This document shows positions 32,590-42,594 of a stretch of DNA of 64,000 nucleotides, in pieces. Position 1 is the stretch's first letter; the number at the start of each line of letters is the position of its first letter. The notes below the pieces were generated by a model. The model did no database searches. It was not told where the DNA came from and saw only the letters and a program-made list of their open reading frames with translations. Both the position numbers and the translations under genes were made by a program. The DNA comes from Polynucleobacter necessarius (GTDB taxonomy: Bacteria > Pseudomonadota > Gammaproteobacteria > Burkholderiales > Burkholderiaceae): positions 1,588,509 through 1,652,508 of the forward strand of contig NZ_LT606948.1 in assembly GCF_900095185.1 (NCBI RefSeq), written 5' to 3'.

Positions 32590-32744
32590 TGTTTTTTCAA
32601 TGACATCGGCTCAGTTTAACAAAGAAACTTTCATTTACCAAATCTTCAATATTATTATAAGTTCTTGTTTATAAAGCTTTATTTTACTCCTATCGGGGCA
32701 GATGCACCAATTTAGCCTCATTAGCTGAGGGGATTTAAGGACAA

Positions 32745-34382
32745 CTACGTCAGTTCTGCGGCTGCAAAAAGTTCTTTTGTGTAAGTTTGGCGGGGATGCT
32801 TTATCAAGGTTTCTGTATCACCAAACTCGACGACCTTGCCTCCCTTAAGAACCATCACCTCATGAGACATTGCCCGAATCACCGCTAAATCATGGCTAAT
32901 CATGAGATAGGTCAAGTTGTACTTCTTCTGCAATTCCGACAATAAAGCGAGTACCTGTTTCTGAATAGACACATCTAATGCAGAAGTGGGTTCATCCAAT
33001 ACCAAAATCTGTGGACGCAAAATTAAAGCACGCGCAATAGCAATCCTTTGGCGCTGGCCACCAGAAAATTCATGGGGATAGCGCTGTAATGCTGAACGAT
33101 CAAGCCCCACCTCTTTCAACATATCGACTACGCGAGACTCACGCTCCTGCGAAGAGAATTTTGGAAAATGTACACCCAAACCTTCGGAAACAAGTTGTAG
33201 GATATTCATACGTGGTGATAGCGATCCAAATGGATCCTGAAAGATGACTTGCAAACTCGAACGCATCACACGACGTTCAATCGGTTTCAGTTTTTGCCAA
33301 TTACTTCCGAGTACATCAACAGTTCCACTTACCTCTGCAGCAGAATCACCCAATAACCCAAGTACCGCCATGCCAAGGGTTGTCTTACCAGAGCCTGACT
33401 CGCCAATCACACCTATAGTTTGGCCTTGCTTTAACGCAAAACTCACCTTCTTTAGAACCTTATGAGGTGGTGCTTTTTTAAACCAAGATACCGACTCTGA
33501 ACTAGGATAGGCAACGGAGAGTTCTTCGGTCTTCAGGAGCACTGGTGCCAAGGGCATGACTGGCGCTAAGCTACGAACCGGCTCACTATTCACAAGAGCA
33601 CGAGTGTAAGGATCAGTAGGATGATCAAATACCTGTTTGGTGATTCCAGCCTCCATCAAAATACCTTGATTTAACACCGCTACACGTTGCGCAAAATGCT
33701 TTACCAAATTGAGGTCATGAGTAATCAGAAGAATACCCATGCCACCATCATTTTTTGATTCTTCTTGTAATTCTTTGAGCAGCTCCAAAATTTGCAAACG
33801 CAAACTCACATCCAAAGCAGTCGTTGGTTCATCCGCAATAAGCAAGCGAGGCTTACAGGCTAACGCCATGGCAATCATGGCACGCTGTCTTTGACCGCCA
33901 GAGAGCTGATGTGGATAAGAATAAAAGCGTCTCTCAGGCTCGGGAATGCCTGTCTTGCGTAGCAAATCAATCACGGCATCGATTGCATCTACTTTAGAGA
34001 TAAGCGGCTGATAGATCTGTACAGCTTCAATAATTTGATTGCCAACAGTAAACAAGGGGTTCAAGGCTGTCATAGGCTCCTGGAACACCATTGCAATTTT
34101 TCGGCCACGGATTTCACGAATATCTTCTATGGGCAAGGAACGCAAATCAATTTCACCCTTCCCATCTTTTTGATTCCACAGTATCTTGCCAGATACCTTA
34201 GTCCCCTCTGGTTCGAGGCGTAATGGCGCCAAGGCTGTCAAAGTCTTACCTGAGCCCGACTCTCCAACTAAGGCAACGCGTTCACCAACGCCAATCTCTA
34301 AATCGAGATGATTCACAGCAAATTTTTCGCGTCGCCCCGCTCCAAATGAGATACAGAGATTCTCATAACGCATCAAACTCAT
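32745..34382 (-). CDS. yejF: Peptide ABC transporter ATP-binding protein YejF (double NBD)
   Basis: The 545-residue protein contains two complete ATPase domains. The first has GESGSGKT, LSGGQRQRAMIAMAL and LLIADEPTTALDVS; the second has GESGSGKTTLGMAVLG, FSGGQRQRIAIARAL and LVLDEPTSALDVS. Each ends with the oligopeptide-type C-terminal segment. It powers import by YejB and YejE. In Enterobacteria YejABEF imports peptides such as microcin C and host antimicrobial peptides. Its ATG overlaps the yejE stop (ATGA). No damage is seen. Confidence 0.94.
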   Translation of the reverse strand: MSLMRYENLCISFGAGRREKFAVNHLDLEIGVGERVALVGESGSGKTLTALAPLRLEPEGTKVSGKILWNQKDGKGEIDLRSLPIEDIREIRGRKIAMVFQEPMTALNPLFTVGNQIIEAVQIYQPLISKVDAIDAVIDLLRKTGIPEPERRFYSYPHQLSGGQRQRAMIAMALACKPRLLIADEPTTALDVSLRLQILELLKELQEESKNDGGMGILLITHDLNLVKHFAQRVAVLNQGILMEAGITKQVFDHPTDPYTRALVNSEPVRSLAPVMPLAPVLLKTEELSVAYPSSESVSWFKKAPPHKVLKKVSFALKQGQTIGVIGESGSGKTTLGMAVLGLLGDSAAEVSGTVDVLGSNWQKLKPIERRVMRSSLQVIFQDPFGSLSPRMNILQLVSEGLGVHFPKFSSQERESRVVDMLKEVGLDRSALQRYPHEFSGGQRQRIAIARALILRPQILVLDEPTSALDVSIQKQVLALLSELQKKYNLTYLMISHDLAVIRAMSHEVMVLKGGKVVEFGDTETLIKHPRQTYTKELFAAAELT

Positions 34383-35404
34383 GAGCGCCCTCCGCTCATC
34401 AAGCCTGCCTTGCGCGAATCAAAGACATTACGTAGCGCCTCACCCATGAAGGTCAAAAGCAGTAATGTGGCCACCAAACCTACGAAGGTGGATAAAGAGA
34501 TCCACCAAGCATCAAGATTACTTCTACCCTGGGAGAGCAATTCACCCAAACTAGGGGTACCAGGAGGAACACCCAAGCCTAAAAAGTCCAAGCTTGTTAA
34601 AGACAAAATCGCTGCACTCATGCGAAATGGCAAAAAGGTAATTACTGGCGTGAGACTGTTAGGCAAAATGTGACGCCACATAATTTGTACATTAGTGAGT
34701 CCTAATGCTCGTGCGGCACGGACATACTCGAGCGCACGATTGCGGAAAAATTCAGCTCGAACATAATCGGAAAGCCCCATCCACCCGAAAGCTGCCAACA
34801 AAATAATTAATAGCGCCACACTAGGGTTAAAGATCGAAGCAAAAATAATCAGCAAGTACAACTCGGGCATTGCCGACCAAATTTCGATGAGGCGTTGAGA
34901 AATCAAATCAAACTTTCCACCAAAAAATCCCATCAGAGATCCGGTGATAATGCCAACACTTACCCCAACAAAGGTTAACGCTAATCCAAAGAGAATAGAC
35001 AAACGAAAACCATAAATCAGACGAGCCAATACATCACGCCCGCGATCATCCGTACCAAGCCAGTTCTCGGCCGATGGTGGCGCTGGATTGGGTACTTTGG
35101 AGAAGTAATTGAGCGTCTCGTAGCTGTAATGAATTGGAGGATAAATGGCCCAATTGCCGTTACTAGTGATGTTATGACGTATATCGGGATCCAAAAAATC
35201 CGTTGGTGTAGCAAAGTCTCCGCCAAAAACCGTTTCGGGTTGACTTTTTACAATTGGAAAATAAGTCTTACCTTCGTAGCACACTACTAGTGGTTTGTCA
35301 TTCGCAATCAGCTCTGCGCAGAGAGATAGCCCGAAGAGCACTAAAAAAATCCACAGGCTCGCGTAGCCGGCACGACTATTTTTAAATCGTTGCCAACGAT
35401 TCAT
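34379..35404 (-). CDS. yejE: Peptide ABC transporter permease YejE
   Basis: The inner-membrane permease of 341 residues is read from ATG 35404 (MNRWQRFKNSRAGYASLWIF). That ATG overlaps the yejB stop, which favours it over an upstream start. An N-terminal membrane anchor is followed by a periplasmic loop with YEGKTYFPIVKSQPETVFGG, a YejE hallmark. Then come the BPD-transport helices and the EAA-type loop RAARALGLTNVQIMWRHILP that contacts the ATPase. It pairs with YejB to form the channel. Intact. Confidence 0.94.
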   Translation of the reverse strand: MNRWQRFKNSRAGYASLWIFLVLFGLSLCAELIANDKPLVVCYEGKTYFPIVKSQPETVFGGDFATPTDFLDPDIRHNITSNGNWAIYPPIHYSYETLNYFSKVPNPAPPSAENWLGTDDRGRDVLARLIYGFRLSILFGLALTFVGVSVGIITGSLMGFFGGKFDLISQRLIEIWSAMPELYLLIIFASIFNPSVALLIILLAAFGWMGLSDYVRAEFFRNRALEYVRAARALGLTNVQIMWRHILPNSLTPVITFLPFRMSAAILSLTSLDFLGLGVPPGTPSLGELLSQGRSNLDAWWISLSTFVGLVATLLLLTFMGEALRNVFDSRKAGLMSGGRS

Positions 35405-36477
35405 GAGCCTCCTCCCGCACCAAACTGAATGCGTGGGTCTATGTAAACGTAGCAAAGATCTGAAATTAACTTGGTAAACAAGCCAATAAAAGTAAACAGA
35501 TATAGGGTGCCAAAAACGACGGGGTAATCGCGGCGCATCACCGACTCATAGGACAGCAAACCAAGACCGTCTAATGAGAAGAGTGTTTCAATCAACAGCG
35601 ATCCAGTAAAAAATGCGCCAATAAAGGCTGCTGGAAAACCGGTTACAAGTGGCAAGAGCGCATTGCGGAAAACGTATTTCCACAATACTTGTTTCTCGGT
35701 GAGGCCCTTGGCACGGGCAGTCAAAACATACTGCTTGCGAAGCTCTTCGAGGAAAGAATTCTTCGTCAACATCGTTACCACGGCAAAACTACCCAGCACA
35801 GAGGCAGTAATTGGCAAAACCAGATGCCACAGATAATCCATCACCTTGCCCATCAGACTTAATTCATTCCAGTCGTCGGATGTCAAACCTCTTAGCGGAA
35901 AGATCTGCAAAAAACTGCCACCGCCAAAGATTACAAGCAATAAAACTCCCAGTACAAAACCTGGGATCGCATACCCGACCAGAATGATGCTACTTGTGAT
36001 GGCATCGAAACGAGAACCATCTCGCACTGCCTTAGCAATTCCCAATGGAATGGAAACTAAGTACGTAATGAAGAATGTCCACAAGCCAATACTGATCGAT
36101 ACCGGCAATTTAGAAACGACCAGACTCCAAACGCTCTCATGCTGGTAATAGCTTTGACCTAAATCGAATCTTGCAAAACGACTCAACATCATGAAGTAGC
36201 GTTCGAGCGGCGGCTTATCAAAACCATACAAAGCTTTTACTTCTTCGAGTCGCTGGGCATCCACTCCCTGGCGACCGCGATACGTTGCTCCCGCCCCCGA
36301 AGACTCAGCCCCACCAATTGCAGCGTCACCCTTACCTTTTAATTCCAGAACCATTTGTTCCACAGGACCACCAGGCACAAATTGCACCACCGCAAAAGTA
36401 AGTGTGAGAACGCCCAAGATGGTTGGAATCATCAAGAGTAAGCGTTTCAGAATGTAGGCGCGCATTTGACCTTGCAT
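35401..36477 (-). CDS. yejB: Peptide ABC transporter permease YejB
   Basis: The intact 358-residue permease is read from ATG 36477 (MQGQMRAYILKRLLLMIPTI). That ATG shares a base with the yejA stop (TAATG), supporting this start over an in-frame one 39 bases upstream. It shows the type-I permease pattern: first helix IPTILGVLTLTFAVVQFVPG, a periplasmic stretch, five further helices and the coupling loop LTARAKGLTEKQVLWKYVFR. YejB forms the membrane channel with YejE. Tight overlaps through yejA-B-E-F point to one polycistronic message. Confidence 0.94.
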   Translation of the reverse strand: MQGQMRAYILKRLLLMIPTILGVLTLTFAVVQFVPGGPVEQMVLELKGKGDAAIGGAESSGAGATYRGRQGVDAQRLEEVKALYGFDKPPLERYFMMLSRFARFDLGQSYYQHESVWSLVVSKLPVSISIGLWTFFITYLVSIPLGIAKAVRDGSRFDAITSSIILVGYAIPGFVLGVLLLVIFGGGSFLQIFPLRGLTSDDWNELSLMGKVMDYLWHLVLPITASVLGSFAVVTMLTKNSFLEELRKQYVLTARAKGLTEKQVLWKYVFRNALLPLVTGFPAAFIGAFFTGSLLIETLFSLDGLGLLSYESVMRRDYPVVFGTLYLFTFIGLFTKLISDLCYVYIDPRIQFGAGGGS

Positions 36478-38345
36478 TATGTAGCCTCTTCTTTCCACCA
36501 GTTTTGCATGATCCAAAGTTCGGCCGAGTAATACAAAGGCGGCTCTGGGTAGCGCATCTCATGACGGAATGCAACACAATGCGTTGGGTTATACCACTGG
36601 GGCGCCACATAGTAACTATTCCACAAGACTCGGTCGAGAGCCCTGGTAGCCGTTCTTAACTGTTCGCGATTTTGCGCTTTGGTAATTTCTTCGATCAAAG
36701 CATCTACCACTGGAGACTGCACCCCGATTAAATTATCTGAACCTTTTTCTTTAGCTGCTTCGCTACCAAAACGATCCCAGAGTTCATTGCCGGGATTCTG
36801 CGAGTCTTGAAAGCGAACGGTAGTCATATCGAAATCATATTCGTTCATGCGCTTTTGATGTAATGCAAAGTCGCTGGTGCGAATATCAACCTGAACGCCG
36901 AGCTTTTCTAGGTTGCGAACATATCCTGAGATCACCCTTAAGAAAAAGCCGCCATTCTCTACAATCTCAAAGCGGAAAGGCTCACCTTTTTCATTGCGTA
37001 ATGCACCATCGCGGTACTGCCAGCCAGCATGCATGAACAATTCACGCGCTTTTTTTAAATTCTGACGCAGACTTCCGGGTGGATTGGTAGAGGGTGCTGC
37101 TGGCATAGGGCCAAAGACAGCATCTGGAACCCATTGTGGATATTTTTCTTTGAGTGGTTTCAGTAACTTCAATTCGCTTTCAGTAGGCTTTCGAGGACCA
37201 TTAAAGTTCGCACTCAAATCGCTATTGGTAAAGTAACTATTGATACGACTGTATTGATCAAAAAAGATTTGGCGGTTGAGCCATTCAAAATCAAGCGCAT
37301 ATCCTAATGCTTCGCGTACACGAGGGTCTTTAAAAAGGGGGCGACGAATATTCATGGCAAAGCCTTGCATGCCAGCGCCGTTGTGATTCAAAAATGCTTT
37401 CTTTAAAAGGATGCCTTGATCGAATTTAGGGCCAACATATCCCTTGGCCCAGATCTTGGCGCGATACTCCACGAGTGCATCAAACTCCCCTGCCTTAAAG
37501 GCTTCTAGACGAACGGCATCATCACTGTAGAGCTTGTAGAGCACACGATCAAAGTTATAAAAACCTACCCGAATATTTAAAGGCTTACTCAGCTGATCGG
37601 CCCAGTAAGCGGGATTCTTCTTATAAAGAATCGATTTTCCAGCTTTAAAAGATTCAATTAAATAAGGTCCGCTGGCCAAAGGCGCTTCAAAGGCAAGCTT
37701 CTCAAATGGAATAATTGTTCCGTCAGGACGTTTGCCCCAGTTACGCGAGAACACCGGGAATGTTCCCGCCAAAATGGGAAGTTCTGCATTGTCATTTTTA
37801 AAATCAAATCGAACCACTCGTTCAGATAGAACTACTGCTTCTTTAATATCTGCAAAGGTTGTCTTGTAACGGGGATGTGCTTTGCCACTCATTAAGGTAT
37901 CAAAGCTGTGCTTCACGTCAGCGGCCAATACTGGACTACCATCTGAAAACTTTGCCTCGGAACGAATGTGAAAGGTCACAGATTTTCGGTCTTTTGCGAC
38001 TTGAATATCATCAGCTAACAAACCATAAATACTAGAAACTTCATCGGCACTTCCTTCCGCTAAGGATTCGAACATCAAATCAATGCCTGGAGCGGTGATA
38101 CCTCTCAGGGTAAATGGGTTGAATTTATCGAAACTTGTTCTTTGGCCCGGATTTGGCAGTACTAAGGTTCCACCCTTAGGAGCGTTCGGATTAACGTAGT
38201 CAAAATGGGTAAATCCGTCTGGATATCTAGGCTTACCGTACTGTGCAATGCCTTGTCCCGCTAAAGCCGTATTGGCTTCGAGCCCCAGCAGCAAGGCGAC
38301 AAGCAAGAAAGAGGCAATGTTAAGAATGGGTTTTAGGCTGGGCAT
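36477..38345 (-). CDS. yejA: Periplasmic peptide-binding protein YejA
   Basis: The 622-residue protein starts MPSLKPILNIASFLLVALLL, a signal peptide cut near ALAGQG. An SBP_bac_5 (oligopeptide-binding) fold follows: YGKPRYPDGFTHFDYVNPNA and PKGGTLVLP near the N-terminus, RSEAKFSDGSPVLAADVKHS and LGYALDFEWLNRQIFFDQY in the middle. The HFDYVNPxAPKGG pattern is typical of YejA rather than OppA. It delivers peptides to YejBEF. It is the first gene of the operon, divergent from fabI with 50 bases between starts, so both promoters share that short gap. Confidence 0.94.
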   Translation of the reverse strand: MPSLKPILNIASFLLVALLLGLEANTALAGQGIAQYGKPRYPDGFTHFDYVNPNAPKGGTLVLPNPGQRTSFDKFNPFTLRGITAPGIDLMFESLAEGSADEVSSIYGLLADDIQVAKDRKSVTFHIRSEAKFSDGSPVLAADVKHSFDTLMSGKAHPRYKTTFADIKEAVVLSERVVRFDFKNDNAELPILAGTFPVFSRNWGKRPDGTIIPFEKLAFEAPLASGPYLIESFKAGKSILYKKNPAYWADQLSKPLNIRVGFYNFDRVLYKLYSDDAVRLEAFKAGEFDALVEYRAKIWAKGYVGPKFDQGILLKKAFLNHNGAGMQGFAMNIRRPLFKDPRVREALGYALDFEWLNRQIFFDQYSRINSYFTNSDLSANFNGPRKPTESELKLLKPLKEKYPQWVPDAVFGPMPAAPSTNPPGSLRQNLKKARELFMHAGWQYRDGALRNEKGEPFRFEIVENGGFFLRVISGYVRNLEKLGVQVDIRTSDFALHQKRMNEYDFDMTTVRFQDSQNPGNELWDRFGSEAAKEKGSDNLIGVQSPVVDALIEEITKAQNREQLRTATRALDRVLWNSYYVAPQWYNPTHCVAFRHEMRYPEPPLYYSAELWIMQNWWKEEAT

Positions 38346-38395
38346 ATATGCAACAATTATAGATAACTAATCATATTTGAAGCAAAGGACATAAC

Positions 38396-39181
38396 ATGGG
38401 CTTTCTCTCCGGCAAAAAAATCCTCATTACCGGCCTCCTCTCTAACCGTTCTATCGCCTATGGTATTGCCAAGGCCTGTCACCGCGAGGGAGCGGAATTA
38501 GCCTTTACCTATGTGGGTAAGCGCTTTAAGGATCGTATTGTCGATTTTGCAAAAGAATTCAGCACCGAACTGATTTTTGACTGTGATGTCGGTAGCGATG
38601 AGCAGATCAGCGCTCTTTTTAAGGATTTAGCCAAATCATGGCCTCAGTTTGATGGCTTTGTACATGCTATTGGCTTTGCTCCACGCGAAGCGATTGCTGG
38701 AGATTTTCTTGAGGGACTATCTCGTGAGGGCTTCAAAATTGCTCACGATATTTCTGCATATAGCTTCCCAGCAATGGCAAAAGAGGCGCTACCGATGTTG
38801 CGTGATAAATCCTCATTGTTGACTCTTACCTATTTAGGTGCGATGAAAAATGTTCCGAACTACAACACCATGGGTTTAGCTAAAGCGTCTCTTGAGGCGT
38901 CAGTTCGCTACCTTGCTGGTTCTGTTGGTCCGAAGGGTATTCGCGCAAACGGCATATCTGCTGGTCCAATTAAAACTTTGGCAGCCTCAGGCATTAAAGG
39001 GTTTAGTAAGATCTTGGAATCGGTCGAGCAAACTGCTCCACTACGTCGCAACGTAACGATTGATGATGTTGGTAACACCGCAGCTTTCTTGTTATCGGAT
39101 CTAGCAAACGGTATCACTGCGGAAATCATCTACGTTGACAATGGCTTTAGCCACGTAGTTGGCGGTATGGATGAAGCTTGA
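38396..39181 (+). CDS. fabI: Enoyl-[acyl-carrier-protein] reductase FabI (NADH)
   Basis: The intact 261-residue short-chain dehydrogenase-like enzyme starts [20 protein letters not shown] after AAAGGA. It carries the FabI-type nucleotide loop [24 protein letters not shown], the catalytic pair and lysine in [20 protein letters not shown], and [13 protein letters not shown]. It reduces trans-2-enoyl-ACP in the last step of the fatty acid elongation cycle and is the target of triclosan-type inhibitors. No alternative fabK, fabL or fabV is visible here. The dead chrA gene follows without a gap. Confidence 0.97.
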   Translation: MGFLSGKKILITGLLSNRSIAYGIAKACHREGAELAFTYVGKRFKDRIVDFAKEFSTELIFDCDVGSDEQISALFKDLAKSWPQFDGFVHAIGFAPREAIAGDFLEGLSREGFKIAHDISAYSFPAMAKEALPMLRDKSSLLTLTYLGAMKNVPNYNTMGLAKASLEASVRYLAGSVGPKGIRANGISAGPIKTLAASGIKGFSKILESVEQTAPLRRNVTIDDVGNTAAFLLSDLANGITAEIIYVDNGFSHVVGGMDEA

Positions 39182-40506
39182 ATGTTCCACTGAGTGAGAC
39201 TCTGAAGTTTTGGGCCAAACTGGGTGTCATCAGCTTTGGTGGCCCCGCAGGACAAATTGCGGTTCTGCACCAAGAGTTGGTTGAAAAGCGTCACTGGATT
39301 TCTGGGCGGCGCTTTTTACATGCGCTCAACTATTGCATGCGTCTACCTGGGCCAGAAGAAGCCCAACAATTAGTAACCTATATTGGTTGGCTGATGTATC
39401 GCACATGGGGCGGCATCCTAGCGGGTACTTTATTTATTCTTCCGTCACCCTTCATTTTGGTTGGCCTCTTCTGGGGTGTACATTACCTATAGACAAGTCT
39501 GCCGCTATCTTTTTTGGTATTAAACCTGCTGTCACGGCGATTCTGTTACATGCAGCTGTTCGGATCGGTAAACGCACGATTCATAATCAGACGCTCCGGT
39601 GGATTGCGTTTGGATCGTTTCTGGCCATCTTTATTCTGAATCTCGCTTTTCCAATCACATTGTGCTAATTGCGGGTGCCATTGGATATTGGGGCGGCAAA
39701 AAGTATTCGGAATATTTTCAGCAAACTGGTGCACACTCCAGCAAAGAAATAAAAGAATATGTTCCAGCGATAATTGATGATCACACGCCAGCACAAGAGC
39801 ACACAAAATTTAGCTATTCCAAAACGATTCGCCTCAGTTGTGTTGTCGCCTGTTTCTGGCTTGTGCCAATTGGCTTGCTCACCTTTATTTTTGGCTGGAA
39901 GAACCTATTCCCACAATTGGGCTAGTTCTTTACTAAAGCCGCATTTCTGACCTGTGGCGGCGCCTATGCAGTTCTGCCCTATGTGTAATCAAGGTGCAGT
40001 CGAGCACTTTCATTGACTAAGCGCTAGCCAGATGATTGACGGCTTAGCTCTTGGAGAAACTACTCCGGGACCGCTCATCATGGTGGTTGCTGTTGTAGGT
40101 TATCTTACAGGACATATTCAACACTTAATTGGCAATAATAATCCATTTTGGTTTGGTGTTCTGGGTGCATACGTCGCCACTTGATTTACGTTCTTGCCAT
40201 CCTTCTTTTTGATATTAGTAGGTGGTCCTTTAATTGAGTCTACACATGAAAAGGCTAGGATTCACTGCCTCGCTAACTGCAATCACTGCGGCTGTGGTGG
40301 GCGTCATTGCCAACCTCGGCCTCTTTTTGGCGTATCACGTATTTTTTCCAAGAGGCTTTGGCGGATCGATTTCCTGGATATCGATCATTATTTGCGCACT
40401 AGCTGGTTTAGCCCTGTTCAAATTTTAAAAAGGCGTGCTCTCAGTTCTAGGTGGGTCGGCCTTAGCTGGATTGCTCCTGTATTACATCTCGATATTGATA
40501 GGGTGA
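39178..40506 (+). pseudogene. chrA: Broken chromate transporter ChrA
   Basis: The translation from the end of fabI reads [40 protein letters not shown] and [20 protein letters not shown]. This is the first half of the CHR-family inner-membrane transporter with its FGGPAGQ and PGPEAQQ motifs. An extra residue splits PGPEAQQ, and frameshifts occur near 39440, 39490, 39660 and 39960. TAG at 39924 and TGA near 40183 interrupt further, and the last frame gives GVLSVLGGSALAGLLLYYIS. Intact members export chromate. The first codon is a TTG overlapping the fabI stop, so the original start may be lost. Confidence 0.9.
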
Positions 40507-40537
40507 GATTTTTTACAAGATTGGCATAATAGAAAAC

Positions 40538-41314
40538 ATGCGAATCGAACCTCAAACTATTACCCATCTCCAAGAATGGCTCGGCAAATCTGAGTCTTTT
40601 CAAGATACCGTGACTGCTACACCAGTGCGCGCCCTGTCGGCAACCATGGACCGTGGTGATGATCTAGCACCTAGCAAAGGCTCTTTCTTACCCGAGCTCT
40701 GGCACTAGTTGTATTTTTTCCCCACGCACGTGAATCAAAAATTGGTCCTGATGGTCACCCAAAGCGCGGCGGCTTTCTACCGCCAGTTCCATTACCTCGT
40801 CGCATGTGGGCAGGTAGCCGTCTTGAATGGCTCAAATCACTTTCTGTGGGTGATGAGATTGAACGCGTCTCTACGATTAAATCGATTACTCATACAGCAG
40901 GTCGCACCGGTGATTTGATTTTTGTATTAGTCAATCACCAGATCTCTAACCAAGATGGCTTGGCCATTATTGAAGAACATGACATTGTTTATCATGACGC
41001 ACCAGGTCCAGATGACAAACCGGTTGCTCCCACGCCTGCGCCCACTGATGCCAAATGGAGCAAAACCATCACACCCGATGATGTATTGCTGTTCCGCTAT
41101 TCAGCGCTCCTCACCTTTAATGGACACCGTATTCGCTACGATCGCAAATATGTCACCGAAGTAGAGGGCTACCCTGGACTGATTGTTCATGGCCACTTAA
41201 TTGCTACGCTACTTGTCGATTTAGTCCGTCAATCTATTTCTGGCTGCAAGTTGAAGAGTTTTGAGTCTAGGGATGGTGTGCGATCGTCCAGAGACCGAAC
41301 GAACTTCAGACGGC
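40538..41314 (+). pseudogene. Broken MaoC-type acyl-CoA hydratase
   Basis: From ATG 40538 the frame gives MRIEPQTITHLQEWLGKSES and FQDTVTATPVRALSATMDRG, ending in TAG at 40707. Another frame carries MWAGSRLEWLKSLSVGDEIE, HTAGRTGDLIFVLVNHQISN, RYSALLTFNGHRIRYDRKYV and EGYPGLIVHGHLIATLLVDL, with the double hot-dog fold and the FNxHRIHYD signature. Family members (mesaconyl-C4-CoA or itaconyl-CoA hydratases) hydrate branched dicarboxylic acyl-CoAs. The C-terminus reads VCDRPETERTSDG and then jumps into a CitE-like gene near 41314. At least two frameshifts, near 40720 and 41255. A catabolic function is lost. Confidence 0.83.
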
Positions 41315-41613
41315 CCGCTATCAAATAGTCTTGGCATCACGTCTGGCTCAAATTGCCCCTCCTGTTGATGGGGTTACACCATCCACGGATGATGTTGAGC
41401 CGTATTACCGATGATGCAGAGCGAGCAAAGCGCATGGGTTTTGGTGGAAAGCTGCGCATCCATCCGAAACAAGTCAATATTGTTATCAATGCCTTTCCGC
41501 CCACGGAAGCCGAAATTGCTTGGGCACAACGGGTCATCGCGGCTGATAAGACCTCCAAAGGAGGTGCTGTAAAACTCGATGGACGCATGATTGACCGACC
41601 AGTAGTTTTATGA
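41315..41613 (+). pseudogene. C-terminal remnant of a HpcH/HpaI aldolase (CitE-like)
   Basis: Starting at about 41315 the text reads TARYQIVLASRLAQIAPPVD, GVTPSTDDV, then after a frameshift near 41400 RITDDAERAKRMGFGGKLRI, HPKQVNIVINAF and GGAVKLDGRMIDRPVVL, ending in TGA at 41611. These are the C-terminal strands of CitE-type (citrate lyase beta-like) acyl-CoA lyases, including GFxGKxxIHPxQV. The N-terminal two thirds with the substrate Arg and metal-binding Glu/Asp are absent. It abuts the MaoC remnant; the two enzyme types are often neighbours in intact genomes. Confidence 0.82.
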
Positions 41614-41642
41614 GCCCACATAACAACAATATGGAGATCAAC

Positions 41643-42593
41643 ATGAAAAAGAAGAAGTTCTTATTTTCAGGAATTGCTGCAGCATTAACCGCTGGTGCAC
41701 TTCTCAGCACCAGCGCCAAAGCTCAAAAAGATTGGCCTACTAAATCGATTTCACTCATCGATCCTTTCGCTGCGGGCGGTCCAACTGACTCTCTTGCGCG
41801 GCTTATTGCTGTGCCAATGGGTCAAGCTCTTGGTCAAACTGTTGTTGTTGAAAACATTCCAGGTGCTGGCGGTACGATTGCTAGCACTAAAGTTGCAAGA
41901 GCAGCGCCTGACGATTACACCATCTACTGGCATCATATGGGACTGGCTACTGCGAATGCGCTTTATGACAAACTACCGTATAACCCAATGACCAACTTTG
42001 AATATATTGGTCAGGTCGCCGACGTACCTATGGTGTTGCTGGGCAAAAAAGATTTGCCAGCTAACAATTTTAAAGAGTTGAAAGCCTACATTCGCGCTAA
42101 TGACTCTAAAGTCACCATGGCAAATGCTGGTCCAGGAGCAGTATCACAGCTATGCGGATTACTTTTCCAAAATCGTATGGGCGTGAAGTTAACCAACATT
42201 CCTTATAAAGGAACAGGCCCGGCTCTCACTGATTTGCTAGGTGGTCAAGTTGACCTTTTGTGCGATCAAACCACACAAACTATTCCTTACATCAAGGATG
42301 GTCGTGTTAAGACTTACGGCACAACAACTTTAAAGCGTCTACCAGCCATTCCGAATGTTCCAACATTGGATGAACAGGGCCTCAAAGGTTTTGAAGTAAA
42401 AGTTTGGCATAGCATGTACACCCCAAAGGGCGTTCCAAAGCCAGACGTGAAAAAACGCCTAAAGGATGCCAACATTGGCATCGTATCTGCTGACAAGATG
42501 ACCTCTCATGGCCTTAAATTCGTAGCAATCATAAAAAAGCCAGCTTCTGCTAGCTTTTTTATTGTGCCATCCTACAGGATCATCGTGGATTGA
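41643..42593 (+). CDS. Bug-family (TctC-like) solute-binding protein with a rearranged C-terminus
   Basis: From ATG 41643 (after GGAG) the 316-residue frame has a signal peptide, MKKKKFLFSGIAAALTAGAL, cut after SAKA. The Bug landmarks follow: ISLIDPFAAGGPTDSLARLI, ENIPGAGGTIASTKVARAAP, FEYIGQVADVPMVL and NIPYKGTGPALTDLLGGQVD. Near 42440 the sequence jumps from TPKGVPKP to RLKDANIGIVSADKMTSHGL, about 20 residues short. After HGLK it leaves the family pattern and reads through a hairpin terminator (IIKKPASASFF) to a stop at 42591. Members bind small organic acids in the periplasm. It may be a young pseudogene. Confidence 0.7.
   Translation: MKKKKFLFSGIAAALTAGALLSTSAKAQKDWPTKSISLIDPFAAGGPTDSLARLIAVPMGQALGQTVVVENIPGAGGTIASTKVARAAPDDYTIYWHHMGLATANALYDKLPYNPMTNFEYIGQVADVPMVLLGKKDLPANNFKELKAYIRANDSKVTMANAGPGAVSQLCGLLFQNRMGVKLTNIPYKGTGPALTDLLGGQVDLLCDQTTQTIPYIKDGRVKTYGTTTLKRLPAIPNVPTLDEQGLKGFEVKVWHSMYTPKGVPKPDVKKRLKDANIGIVSADKMTSHGLKFVAIIKKPASASFFIVPSYRIIVD
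42533..42562 (+). terminator. Bidirectional intrinsic terminator
   Basis: AAAAAAGCCAGC-TTCT-GCTAGCTTTTTT forms a hairpin flanked by A and T runs, one mismatch in the stem. It can serve both the Bug-protein gene (+) and the three-gene operon converging from the right (-). It is now inside the extended Bug frame. Confidence 0.8.
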
Positions 42594-42594
42594 A

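Noticed and set aside
32715..32740. CCTCA / TGAGG hairpin after yejF as a terminator
   Set aside because: Short stem with a five-base loop and no T run; too weak to call.
4225..42593. Insertion sequences at the deletion junctions
   Set aside because: No transposase fragment or terminal inverted repeat could be read at any junction; short repeats are the better explanation.
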